The position numbers and the translations under genes are program-made. A stretch of DNA of 15,636 nt from Phycisphaera mikurensis NBRC 102666 (GTDB lineage: Bacteria > Planctomycetota > Phycisphaerae > Phycisphaerales > SM1A02): the NCBI GenBank assembly GCA_945870475.1, contig CAMBSR010000023.1:1-15636 (forward strand), in the 5' to 3' direction. Of the stretch, positions 7,233 through 14,275 are shown piece by piece. The notes under the pieces are model-generated. The model was not told the DNA's origin. It saw only the letters and a program-made list of their open reading frames with translations, and did not search any database. Positions within the stretch are counted from its first letter, which is position 1. Each line of letters starts with the position of its first letter.

Positions 7233-7859
7233 GGGTCAGTCTCTCCTGTAGCAGTGAGCACGACTTCTCGGTCTCGGCGGCCCGCACGCGCGGGCTTTGT
7301 GAACTTCGCCGGTGGCCCGTGGGCCACCCTTCGTGATGTCCCGGGGGTGTCGGCGTTGGAGCGCCGATGCCCGCGGGGCATCTGCAAGGCAGATTGCGGT
7401 GCGCATGGGGGGATGCCGGGTGCGGTGAAAGACGACCATTGCACGCCCGACGGCATTCGTGGGGCGGCAGTCGGCAGACTGCACGGGCATCTGGGCCTTC
7501 GGGGGCGGGCAGCGGCGTCGGTCAGGACGAAGCGTCCGCGGGGTTCCGGGTGTGCCGGGTACCAGTGATGCGGCGAAGGAATGGCATCAGTTCATGTTCC
7601 GTGAAGTCCCATCTGGGACCGTCCTGCGGGGCAGGACGCGGGGGATGCCGCATCGAGTGGTGAGCCGGGGCACGTGTGGCTCCAGGCGCGTCGGGATGTC
7701 GGGCAGGCGGCGCAATCGCGCTGCGTGTCCAAGAGAAAGATACGGGCGGCGCAGTTCGATGGGTGGCGCATCCCGGCGCGGATTCCCCGAAATTCTTTAC
7801 TCCTGCATCCAATAACGGACGGGCCCCCGGCAGGGCGCGCCCCTCCTTACGATGCGGCC
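7233..7859. other. 627-base gene-free divergent region rich in short perfect hairpins
   Basis: I see no convincing gene here; open frames in it look like GC-rich noise. It holds at least eight short inverted repeats with tiny loops: 7280-7295 (6 bp), 7311-7328 (8 bp, GGTGGCCC with GGGCCACC), 7350-7367 (6 bp), 7366-7382 (7 bp), 7380-7394 (6 bp), 7467-7482 (6 bp), 7606-7619 (5 bp) and 7621-7637 (7 bp). The first five lie within about 160 bases upstream of the minus-strand prepilin gene and could form a structured 5' leader. I found no good -35/-10 pair for the prepilin operon. A possible -10 box for the plus-strand RidA gene lies at its right end. Confidence 0.5.
7848..7853 (+). promoter_or_regulatory. 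Possible -10 box for a leaderless RidA transcript
   Basis: TACGAT (a TAnnnT match) ends six bases before the ATG at 7860. The expected transcription start would fall on or next to the start codon. The gene also lacks a Shine-Dalgarno sequence. No recognisable -35 element is present, so this is a weak call. Confidence 0.22.
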
Positions 7860-8321
7860 ATGACCTTCGAACAGCAGCTCTCGGCGCTCGGCCTGACCCT
7901 CCCGCCCGCCCCCAAGCCCGTGGCCGCCTATGTGCCGGCCGTCCGCTCGGGGAACCTCGTCTACATCTCCGGCCAGCTCCCGATGAAGGACGGCCAGCTC
8001 ATGGCCACCGGGCCGGTTCCCTCCGTGTGCTCGTTCGAGGCGGCCCAGGCGGCGGCCCGCCAGTGCGTGCTCAATGGCCTGGCGGTCCTCGGCGACCAGA
8101 TCGGCGGCGACTTCTCGCGCGTGGTGCGCGTGGTGCGCGTGGGCGCATTCATCCAGTCCGACAACGGCTGGACCGACCAGCCGAAGGTCGCCAACGGCGG
8201 AAGCGAGCTCCTGCAGCAGCTCTTCGGCGAGGCGGGTCGCCATGCGCGCGCGGCCGTCGGCACGAACGCGCTGCCGCTCGGCGCGAGCGTCGAGATCGAG
8301 TTGCTTGTGGAAGTGCGCTGA
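7860..8321 (+). CDS. RidA family protein (YjgF/YER057c/UK114)
   Basis: Protein of 153 residues. It opens with LPPAPKPVAAYVPAV (14-28) and then SGNLVYISGQLPMKDG (30-45), the hallmark N-terminal strand region of the family. The candidate active-site Arg130 (HARAAVGTNALP) is followed 15 residues later by Glu145 in SVEIE, the same spacing as Arg105 and Glu120 in E. coli RidA. RidA enzymes hydrolyse reactive enamine/imine intermediates released by PLP enzymes. The longer N-terminus and the LPPAP opening place it in a RidA-like subgroup rather than the classical 128-residue form, so the exact substrate is uncertain. The open frame extends upstream, but the ATG at 7860 begins the conserved part. It converges with the kinase gene, leaving 24 bases between stops. 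Confidence 0.88.
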   Translation: MTFEQQLSALGLTLPPAPKPVAAYVPAVRSGNLVYISGQLPMKDGQLMATGPVPSVCSFEAAQAAARQCVLNGLAVLGDQIGGDFSRVVRVVRVGAFIQSDNGWTDQPKVANGGSELLQQLFGEAGRHARAAVGTNALPLGASVEIELLVEVR

Positions 8322-8345
8322 GTTGCCCGAGGCGGAGCGGTGCGC

Positions 8346-9716
8346 TCAACGCCGCATCAGCAGCATGACCATCACCAGGTTCGCCGCCACGCTCACGCCC
8401 AGCAGCGCGAGGATGACGATCCCCATGGTCGTCGACCACGGGCTTGGCGCGCGCTGCACCGCGGCGATGGCCACCTGCCCATCCGCGGGACCGCCGAGGC
8501 CATCCATCCCGCCCGCGGCCGGCGGGTCGAACTTCGGCCGCGCGTGCACCGGTGATTCGCCCTCGGCAACGTGATCGAGGTCCTCGATCAGGTCGTCCGC
8601 GGAGTGGTAGCGCTCGCGCGGATCCTTGGCCATCATCATCTCGATGATCATCGAGAGCCCGCCGGACAGGTCGGTGGCGATCTGGTCGGGCGGCACCAGC
8701 GCATCGCGCAGGTGCTTCTGCATCACTTCCTTCGGGGCGGTGCCGTCGAAGGGGACGCGGCCGGTGACCATGTGGTAGAGCGTTGCGCCGAGCCCGTAGA
8801 TGTCGGTGGCGGGCGTGACGTCCCTGGCGCGGATCTGCTCCGGCGAGATGTAGTACGGAGTGCCGAAGATCTTGCCCTTTTCCTCGCTGGCGGCCGCGGT
8901 ATCGCCGCCGGCCCGTGCAAGTCCGAGGTCGGCGAGCTTGACCACGCCGCCCTTGTTGATCATCAGGTTCTTCGGCTTCACGTCGCGGTGGATGAAGCCC
9001 TTCGCGTGCGCGTGCTTGAGGGCGCTCGCGGCCTGGCGCGCGATGTGGATCGCCTCGCGCTCGGGGATGCGCCGCTTCGCCTGGATGCGGTCGAAGACGG
9101 TGTCGCCGTCGATGAACTCCATGACGAAGAAGTACTCGCCGCCCGGGGCCTGGCCGACGTCGTACGCGCCGACGATGTTCGGATCGTTGAGGCGTGCCGC
9201 GGCGCGGCCTTCCTTGTAGAAGCGGTCGATGTACTGCGCGTCGCTCGCGAACTTCTTGGGGAGGAGCTTGATGGCCACCATCCGGTCGAGGCTGAGCTGC
9301 TTGGCGAGGACCACGGTTCCCATGGCGCCCGCGCCGAGCTTCTTGATGATCTCGTAGCCGGGGATCATCTGCGCCGAGGACACGGTCGGCGCCGCCATGC
9401 CCGAGCCGGACTTCGCCGCCGGGGACTCGTCCTCCGAGACCCAGCCGCGGAGCTGCTCGATCTGCTCGGCGCTCAGCACGCCGCGCTGCACGAACACCTG
9501 TATGAAGTTGGCGGCCCGCTCTTCCTTCGGAAATGCCTTGAGCACCTCGAACGCGGCGAGCACCTGGTCCCGCGTGGCCATGCCGCGCTCGACGGCGGCG
9601 CGGCCGATCAGGGTCTCCACCGAGTGCCGCGCGCTGGCGCCGGCCATGGTGGTGCCGAGCCTCGCGCGGTCCGTGGCACCGCGGGAATCGTTCGGGTTTG
9701 GCGCTGGATCGGGCAT
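8346..9716 (-). CDS. PknB-type serine/threonine protein kinase with C-terminal membrane anchor
   Basis: 456 residues. The kinase domain (about 119-385) is complete: glycine loop LGAGAMGTV (127-135), VAIK with catalytic Lys150, Glu169 in YKEGRAAARL, HRDVKPKN with catalytic Asp245, DLG at 263-265 in place of DFG, and GTPYYISPEQ (285-294) closing the activation segment. N-terminal to it is a helical region (about 32-92) with VFVQRGVLSAEQIEQLRGW, often seen before planctomycete kinases. A single hydrophobic helix at about 429-453 ends the protein, with only three residues after it, so no extracytoplasmic sensor exists. The kinase would face the cytoplasm as a tail-anchored protein. The ATG at 9716 is used; a later ATG at codon 24 is possible, and neither has a strong ribosome-binding site. 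Targets are unknown. Confidence 0.92.
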   Translation of the reverse strand: MPDPAPNPNDSRGATDRARLGTTMAGASARHSVETLIGRAAVERGMATRDQVLAAFEVLKAFPKEERAANFIQVFVQRGVLSAEQIEQLRGWVSEDESPAAKSGSGMAAPTVSSAQMIPGYEIIKKLGAGAMGTVVLAKQLSLDRMVAIKLLPKKFASDAQYIDRFYKEGRAAARLNDPNIVGAYDVGQAPGGEYFFVMEFIDGDTVFDRIQAKRRIPEREAIHIARQAASALKHAHAKGFIHRDVKPKNLMINKGGVVKLADLGLARAGGDTAAASEEKGKIFGTPYYISPEQIRARDVTPATDIYGLGATLYHMVTGRVPFDGTAPKEVMQKHLRDALVPPDQIATDLSGGLSMIIEMMMAKDPRERYHSADDLIEDLDHVAEGESPVHARPKFDPPAAGGMDGLGGPADGQVAIAAVQRAPSPWSTTMGIVILALLGVSVAANLVMVMLLMRR

Positions 9717-9755
9717 CGTGGTGCGTCGGCCGTCCCGGGAGTGGTCGGGCGCGGA

Positions 9756-9763
9756 ACTATACT
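9756..9763. promoter_or_regulatory. Overlapping divergent -10 boxes between kinase and maf
   Basis: The AT-rich octamer ACTATACT, alone in very GC-rich surroundings, reads TATACT (9758-9763) on the plus strand and TATAGT (9761-9756) on the minus strand, each five of six matches to TATAAT. It lies in the 75-base gap between the divergent starts at 9716 and 9792. Predicted leaders would be about 20-30 bases each way. No good -35 box is visible on either side. Confidence 0.45.
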
Positions 9764-9791
9764 CGCCCCGCCTCGCGCACCGCGCGGCTGC

Positions 9792-10397
9792 ATGCCCGAA
9801 TCGCACCTCATCCTTGCAAGTGGGTCGCCGCGCCGCGCACAGATCCTCGCTGCGGCGGGCATCGGGTTCACGGTGCTGGTGCCATCCATCGACGATGCCG
9901 ATGCTCCGGCGGACGGCAGCGATCCGGGCCGCTACGTGATGAGCCTGGCATGGTTCAAGGCGCGGCAGGTGCTGGCGGAAACGATCGCGCGCTTCGGCAG
10001 CGGGGGTCCGCGCTGGGTGCTGGCCGCGGACACGATGTGCGTTCGCGAAGGCGAGGTGATCGGAAAACCCGCCGATTGTGAATCGGCCGACCGCATGATC
10101 CGTTCGTTCGAATCCCGCTCGCACGACGTGGTCACCGGCGTGTGCCTCGTGGACCGGGCCTCGGGGGCGCGCCGCATCTTCGCCGATTCCGCGACCGTGT
10201 CGCTGGGCGCGTTGGATTCCGAAGCGCTCGCCCGCCACCTGGACACCGACGCGTGGCGCGGCAAGGCAGGTGGCTACAACTACTCCGACTGCGTGGCCGC
10301 CGGATGGCCGCTGCGTTGCGACGGCGATCCGGAGACCGTGATGGGGCTTCCCTCGCGGCTCGTGCTCCCGCTCCTCTCGAAGGGGCGTGGCGCATGA
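9792..10397 (+). CDS. Maf-like nucleoside triphosphate pyrophosphatase
   Basis: 201 residues, the family's normal size. Visible are LASGSPRRAQIL (8-19) with the phosphate-binding SPRR, a central WVLAADTMC (75-83) with the catalytic Asp80 of the AxDT motif, GKP (91-93), SHDVVTGVCLVD (110-121) and GDPETVMGLPSRL (178-190). Maf proteins hydrolyse non-canonical or modified NTPs and have been linked to septum control. The family's usual GAYGIQG motif is replaced by GGYNYSDCVAAG (160-171), and the usual acidic pair after the SPRR helix is IDD rather than IDE, so specificity may differ from YhdE or YceF types. It starts at the ATG at 9792 without an obvious ribosome-binding site. lpxK begins inside its stop codon. 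Confidence 0.85.
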   Translation: MPESHLILASGSPRRAQILAAAGIGFTVLVPSIDDADAPADGSDPGRYVMSLAWFKARQVLAETIARFGSGGPRWVLAADTMCVREGEVIGKPADCESADRMIRSFESRSHDVVTGVCLVDRASGARRIFADSATVSLGALDSEALARHLDTDAWRGKAGGYNYSDCVAAGWPLRCDGDPETVMGLPSRLVLPLLSKGRGA

Positions 10398-11419
10398 CTG
10401 CCTCCGGTCCGCTGCATCCGGCACTTGCGCCGCTCGCGCACGTTGCGGCACTGGCCTACGGCGTGGGCGTGCGTGCGCGCAATGCGATGTGGGGCATGCG
10501 CACGGCGGAGCGTGTCGGCGTACCGGTGATCAGCGTCGGCAATGTGTCGGTGGGAGGCACGGGCAAGACCCCGTTCGTGCGCTGGTGTGCGGAGGCACTG
10601 GTTTCCTCGGGACATCGGCCTGCGATCGCGCTCCGCGGCTACGGCGCGCGCGATGGGATCTCCGACGAAGCCGAGGAATACCGCGCGATGCTCCCGGGCG
10701 TGCCGCTTGCCGTGGGTGCCGACCGCGTGGCCTCGATCGCGCAGGCGCGGGCGGAGGATCCGCGCATCGATTGCGTCGTGCTTGACGACGGATTCCAGCA
10801 TCGGCGCATCGCGCGCGACCTCGACATCGTGCTGGTCGATGCCACGCGTCCGGCGATCGACGGCGCGCTGCTGCCGGTGGGTTGGCTGCGCGAACCTGCC
10901 TCGGCGCTTCGGCGCGCCGGCATGGTGGTGGTGACCCGTGCCGAACGCGTGGACCCGGCGTTGGCGAAATCCATCGAGCTGCTGCATGGCCGGCCGCCCG
11001 TTGCGTGGACTCGCCATGCCTGGACGCGCATCGAGCGCCACGGTGCGGGCGGGCATGACATGCCGATGGCCGCGCTTGCTGGCAAGCGCGTGGTGGTGGC
11101 GACCGCGCTCGCGCATCCGGATGCGTTCGCCGCCGATGCGATCGCGCACGGCGCGCGCATCGCGGACGACATCCGCTTCCGCGACCATCACGCGTTCACC
11201 GCCGCCGACGTGGAGCGCATCGTGGTGCGCGCGCGCCAGAAGGACGCGGCGGTCCTCTGCTCCGGGAAGGACTGGGCGAAGTTCGGGCGGCTGTTCCGTG
11301 ATCCGCCGGGCGTCGAATGGCTGGTGGTGCGGGCCGGGATCGACTTCCTCGATGGGGAGGCCTCCGTGCGGCACGCGCTTGGGCGGTTGGGAGCCGGAGC
11401 CGTTTCTCAGGAGAACTGA
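10394..11419 (+). CDS. lpxK: Tetraacyldisaccharide 4'-kinase (lipid A biosynthesis)
   Basis: LpxK phosphorylates the 4' position of the lipid A disaccharide at the inner membrane, making lipid IVA. The protein has 341 residues, the normal length. The Walker A motif SVGNVSVGGTGKTPFV spans 47-62, and the LpxK signature VLDDGFQHRRIARDLDIVLV spans 129-148. VVTRAERVD follows further on. The N-terminal hydrophobic helix (about 9-26) is the usual membrane contact. The ATG at 10394 overlaps the maf stop as ATGA, so the two genes are translated together. Its presence indicates that the organism builds a lipid A-containing outer membrane. The frame is open upstream, but that part is the maf gene read in another frame. 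Confidence 0.93.
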   Translation: MTASGPLHPALAPLAHVAALAYGVGVRARNAMWGMRTAERVGVPVISVGNVSVGGTGKTPFVRWCAEALVSSGHRPAIALRGYGARDGISDEAEEYRAMLPGVPLAVGADRVASIAQARAEDPRIDCVVLDDGFQHRRIARDLDIVLVDATRPAIDGALLPVGWLREPASALRRAGMVVVTRAERVDPALAKSIELLHGRPPVAWTRHAWTRIERHGAGGHDMPMAALAGKRVVVATALAHPDAFAADAIAHGARIADDIRFRDHHAFTAADVERIVVRARQKDAAVLCSGKDWAKFGRLFRDPPGVEWLVVRAGIDFLDGEASVRHALGRLGAGAVSQEN

Positions 11420-11517
11420 CAGGGTGTTATTCGCGCCCCGGCGCATGGTCGGGGGACAGCCTGTCAACTGGGCTGGCCACAAACCATTGCAATCTGCGTA
11501 CTTGCGCCATTCGTTGC

Positions 11518-11546
11518 TTGACTCGACCCGCGCTCGTTTCCATACT
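11518..11546 (+). promoter_or_regulatory. Sigma-70-type promoter of the HU gene
   Basis: TTGACT (11518-11523), a 17-base spacer and CATACT (11541-11546) form a near-consensus -35/-10 pair about 60 bases before the HU start. Transcription would begin around 11553. It probably also serves dnaB and the sigma-factor genes, since no promoter or terminator was seen between them. The rest of the 183-base gap after lpxK holds nothing else I can support. Confidence 0.75.
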
Positions 11547-11591
11547 GCACGCCACGATGCGGGCGCCGATTGCCCGCTCCCAACGCATACT

Positions 11592-11597
11592 AGGAGG
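11592..11597 (+). promoter_or_regulatory. Strong ribosome-binding site of the HU gene
   Basis: A perfect AGGAGG lies five bases before the ATG at 11603. It is among the strongest Shine-Dalgarno sequences in the window and fits an abundant nucleoid protein. Confidence 0.8.
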
Positions 11598-11602
11598 CAC
11601 CC

Positions 11603-11932
11603 ATGTCGACCGTCACCAAGAAGGAACTGATCGAGCGCATCGCCGAGCAGTCCGGTCTCAAGCGTCAGGACGTGCGCCGCGTGGTCCAGGGGTTCCTCGA
11701 CGAGATCATCAACGAGCTGGGCAAGGGCAACCGCCTCGAGTTCCGTGACTTCGGCGTCTTCGACGTCCGTGAGCGTGCCGAGCGCGTTGCGCAGAACCCC
11801 AAGACCCTCGAGCGCGTCACCGTTCCCGCCAAGCGCACCGCGCGCTTCCGCGTGGGGCGTCTGATGAAGCACTGCGTGGATGGCGGCACCAACGTGCCGC
11901 AGCTGGTCGGCGCTGCCGCCGGCGAAGAGTGA
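11603..11932 (+). CDS. HU/IHF family DNA-binding protein
   Basis: Histone-like protein of 109 residues. It has the two-helix dimerisation part (KKELIERIAEQSGLKRQDV, 6-24), then RLEFRDFGVFDVRERAERVA (44-63) and the beta-arm with NPKTLERVTVPAKRTARF (65-82). Pro66 is positioned as the DNA-intercalating proline of HU/IHF arms. The usual NPKTG becomes NPKTL. After the conserved end (VGRLMK, 84-89) there is an extra tail of about 20 residues that is neutral to acidic and contains a Cys. It bends and compacts DNA. It has its own strong promoter and ribosome-binding site, and dnaB follows after 71 bases. Whether it is HU proper or an IHF-like protein cannot be settled from this sequence. Confidence 0.92.
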   Translation: MSTVTKKELIERIAEQSGLKRQDVRRVVQGFLDEIINELGKGNRLEFRDFGVFDVRERAERVAQNPKTLERVTVPAKRTARFRVGRLMKHCVDGGTNVPQLVGAAAGEE

Positions 11933-12003
11933 TCGAACGCACGTTGCGCGCGTGATGCGATTGCGCGACGCGGGACCCGGTTCCCGACAGGAGCAGCAGA
12001 GCC

Positions 12004-13527
12004 ATGGAAGAGCAGACAGGGTCGAACGGTCGCGGCGATGCCGCCCGCCCGGGTGACCGCTCCAACCGCCGGCGCGATGCCGTGCGTCGCACGGTGGCCG
12101 ATCCCGCCGAGGTGGCGCGCCTCTTCTCGGCGCTTCCGCCCGCCGCCCCCGAGGCGGAGATGAGCCTGCTGGGCGCGATGATCGTCGATCCGAAGGTGAT
12201 CGCCGACGTCATCGGCATCGTGAGCCAGCCCGACGACTTCGCGAAGGCCGGGCACGCCACCATCTTTCAGCACATGGTCGCGCTCTACGACTCCACCGCG
12301 ACGGTGGAGATCGTCTCGCTCGTGCAGCGCCTGAAGGACCACGGCGTACTCGAGGACGTCGGCGGTTCCGCGTACCTGATGGACCTCGCCGAGGGCGTCG
12401 CCACCGCGGCCAACGCGCCCGAGTACGCGCGCATCGTCCGCGAGAAGGCCACGCTGCGCGAACTGATCCGCGCGGCGGGCGAGATCCTGGTGGATGCGCA
12501 TCAGTCGCGCCAGGACCCGGTGCTCACGCTCGGTGAGGCCGAGGCACGGATCTTCGCGATCGCGCAGCGCCGCGAGGCGCGCGCCGCGTCCGCGCTGCGC
12601 GACATCCTGGACGAGACCATCCGCACGCTCGAGCGCAACGAGGGCAAGCACGTCACCGGCGTGCCCACCGGCTTCGACGAGCTCGACGAGATGCTGAGCG
12701 GCCTGCAGAAGGGCGAGATGGTGATCCTGGCGGCGCGTCCCTCGATGGGCAAGACCGCGTTCGCGCTGAACATCACCGAGAACATGGCTGCCGCCTCCAA
12801 CGGCGTGGCGTTCTTCAGCCTGGAAATGGGCAAGCAGCAGCTGGTGCAGCGCATCCTCTGCGCCAAGGGCGGCGTGGACGGCCAGAAGCTTCGCAAGAAC
12901 ATGCTGTCGCGCGAGGAATGGCAGCGGATCATGGGCGCCTGCGAGAGCCTCTCGTCCGCGCCGATCTACATCGACGACTCCCCGGGCATGACGCTCCTGC
13001 AGATGCGCTCCAAGGCGCGCCGCCTGAAGGAGAAGTTCAACATCGACGCCATCGTCATCGACTACCTGCAGCTCATGAGCTCGGGCACGCGCGTCGAGAG
13101 CCGCCAGGTGGAGGTGAGCGAGATCTCCCGCGGCGTCAAGGCAATGGCGCGCGAGCTGGATGTCCCGGTCATCTGCCTGAGCCAGCTCAACCGCCAGGCG
13201 GAAGGCCGGGAAGGCCATCGGCCGCGCATGAGCGACCTCCGCGAGTCGGGCTCCATCGAGCAGGACGCCGACGTGGTGATGATGCTCCACCGCGAGGCCT
13301 ACTACCACAAGCAGGATCCCAACTGGCTCGAGGCCAACCCCAACCGCGCCAACGTGGCGGAGGTGATCGTGGCCAAGCAGCGAAACGGCCCCACGGGCAC
13401 GGTGGAACTCATGTGGGACAGCAGTTCCACGGCGTTCCGCAACCTGGCGGCGCAGGGAATGGCGCGCGGCGTCGAGTACGTCGGCCATTCCGAGTCGGTG
13501 GCCGAGTACGGGGACATCCCCGCGTGA
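12004..13527 (+). CDS. dnaB: Replicative DNA helicase DnaB
   Basis: Hexameric 5'-3' helicase of the replication fork, 507 residues. An N-terminal basic extension of about 40 residues precedes the DnaB N domain (about 41-160). The RecA-like C domain follows: Walker A ARPSMGKTAFALNI (244-257, Lys250), FFSLEMGKQQLVQRILC (270-286), Walker B IVIDYLQLM (350-358), SQLNRQAEGREG (393-404), LRESGSIEQDADVVMMLHR (412-430) with arginine-finger region, and VAKQRNGPTGTVELMW (456-471). No intein interrupts it. The ATG at 12004 has AGGAG 10 bases upstream. Its stop overlaps a possible GTG start of the sigma-factor gene. Identity is very secure. Confidence 0.97.
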   Translation: MEEQTGSNGRGDAARPGDRSNRRRDAVRRTVADPAEVARLFSALPPAAPEAEMSLLGAMIVDPKVIADVIGIVSQPDDFAKAGHATIFQHMVALYDSTATVEIVSLVQRLKDHGVLEDVGGSAYLMDLAEGVATAANAPEYARIVREKATLRELIRAAGEILVDAHQSRQDPVLTLGEAEARIFAIAQRREARAASALRDILDETIRTLERNEGKHVTGVPTGFDELDEMLSGLQKGEMVILAARPSMGKTAFALNITENMAAASNGVAFFSLEMGKQQLVQRILCAKGGVDGQKLRKNMLSREEWQRIMGACESLSSAPIYIDDSPGMTLLQMRSKARRLKEKFNIDAIVIDYLQLMSSGTRVESRQVEVSEISRGVKAMARELDVPVICLSQLNRQAEGREGHRPRMSDLRESGSIEQDADVVMMLHREAYYHKQDPNWLEANPNRANVAEVIVAKQRNGPTGTVELMWDSSSTAFRNLAAQGMARGVEYVGHSESVAEYGDIPA

Positions 13528-13574
13528 GCGGACGCGATGCAAGGGAGGGGCGGGAGCCGCGTTCATCCGTCGGC

Positions 13575-14162
13575 ATGCAAGCGGACGGCCCATCGTCCCC
13601 CGAAGTCCTCTCGCGCGCTGCGCGCGGCGATGAAGCCGCGTGGCGGGCGATCGTCGGCGAGTATTCCGGCCGGGTCTACGGCCTGCTGCGCTCGCAGGGC
13701 GCCGATCCGGAGCTGGCCGAGGAAGTGACGCAGTCGGTCTTCTGCACGCTGGCAGCCAAGCTGCCGGAGTACGTGGAGGGCGGCCGCTTCGAGAGCTGGC
13801 TGTTCCGCATCGCCATGAACCGCCTGCGGGACGATGCCCGGCGCAAGCGCCGCCAGGCGAAGCCGGCCGGGGAGAACGAGGTGCTGGAGGGCCTGGCGGG
13901 GGCGGCGCCGGACCGGTCCGCCGGCCGGGCGAGCGCCGAGGAGCTCTCGGCACTGCAGCTCGCCGTGGCCAGGCTTTCGCCCTCCGACCGCGAGATCATC
14001 GACCTCCGCCATGTGGGCGGAATGAGCTTCAAGCAGATGGCCGAGCACCTCGGGGAGCCCTTGGGCACCCTGCTGGCGCGCCATCACCGGGCCTTGGCCA
14101 AGCTGCGCGCCATCCTGGAAGGCCCGGCGGCGGATGCCCCGGGCGGGGAGGGCCGGCCATGA
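13575..14162 (+). CDS. ECF-type RNA polymerase sigma factor
   Basis: 195 residues in the short two-domain layout of extracytoplasmic-function sigma factors. Region 2 (about 11-92) includes DPELAEEVTQSVFCTLAAKL (44-63) and RFESWLFRIAMNRLRDDARR (71-90). A linker of about 35 residues follows, then region 4 (about 125-182) with LSPSDREIIDLRHVGGMSF (134-152) and a helix-turn-helix around FKQMAEHLGEPLGTLLARHH (152-171). It would redirect RNA polymerase to a stress or envelope regulon. The start is uncertain: this ATG has no Shine-Dalgarno sequence, while a GTG at 13524 overlaps the dnaB stop as GTGA and would add 17 residues. Downstream lie a membrane protein and an exported protein, the likely control partners. 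The ECF subgroup is not known to me. Confidence 0.88.
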   Translation: MQADGPSSPEVLSRAARGDEAAWRAIVGEYSGRVYGLLRSQGADPELAEEVTQSVFCTLAAKLPEYVEGGRFESWLFRIAMNRLRDDARRKRRQAKPAGENEVLEGLAGAAPDRSAGRASAEELSALQLAVARLSPSDREIIDLRHVGGMSFKQMAEHLGEPLGTLLARHHRALAKLRAILEGPAADAPGGEGRP

Positions 14163-14275
14163 CGACCGTTCCGAAGAATCCGCCGGGAAGCCCGGTTATC
14201 CGGCTTTGCCGGAGAAAAGCCATGCAATCGAAGCCCGCAAACGGGCGTTTCGCAGGAGGTACGAGCCGTGAGTGA
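14159..14275 (+). promoter_or_regulatory. Structured spacer between sigma factor and membrane partner, with an optional 38-codon frame
   Basis: Three consecutive hairpins: 14183-14195 (CCGGG/CCCGG), 14199-14213 (TCCGGC/GCCGGA, loop TTT) and 14229-14252 (CGAAGCCCG with CGGGC-GT-TTCG, loop CAAA). The third ends just before the AGGAGGT ribosome-binding site of the next gene. GGCTTT (14202-14207) can instead pair with AAAGCC (14216-14221), which would break the middle hairpin, so two folds compete. A 38-codon frame starts ATGACG at 14159, overlapping the sigma stop as ATGA, and ends at 14275 overlapping the next start. It could be a coupling peptide or just chance. Confidence 0.4.
14254..14260 (+). 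promoter_or_regulatory. Ribosome-binding site that fixes the GTG start at 14268
   Basis: AGGAGGT lies seven bases before GTG 14268-14270. The in-frame ATG codons at 14283 and 14292 are too far away, so this site decides in favour of the GTG start. Confidence 0.75.

Noticed and set aside
7280..7330. Possible cyclic-di-GMP (GEMM) riboswitch before the prepilin genes
   Set aside because: A CACAAAGCC stretch beside a hairpin on the minus strand is suggestive, but the conserved GCAAACC and tetraloop-receptor parts are missing. I kept only the hairpin-cluster observation.
7522..7812. 96-codon minus-strand open frame in the divergent intergenic region
   Set aside because: No ribosome-binding site, Pro/Arg/His-biased composition and no recognisable motif; it looks like noise in a GC-rich spacer.
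8322..8345. Possible bidirectional terminator between convergent ridA and the kinase gene
   Set aside because: The 24-base gap has no convincing stem and no T-run on either strand.
8571..9791. Plus-strand open frame extending upstream of maf through the kinase gene
   Set aside because: The conserved Maf sequence begins at 9792; the upstream part is antisense to the kinase.
11417..11468. TGACAGG/CCTGTCA inverted repeat and a minus-strand TTGACA after lpxK
   Set aside because: The arms are 36 bases apart, no T-run follows, and no -10 box pairs with the TTGACA, so neither a terminator nor a promoter is supported.
11665..13953. 762-codon minus-strand open frame opposite HU, dnaB and the sigma factor
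   Set aside because: It is a GC-rich antisense shadow without domains; the plus-strand genes are unmistakable.
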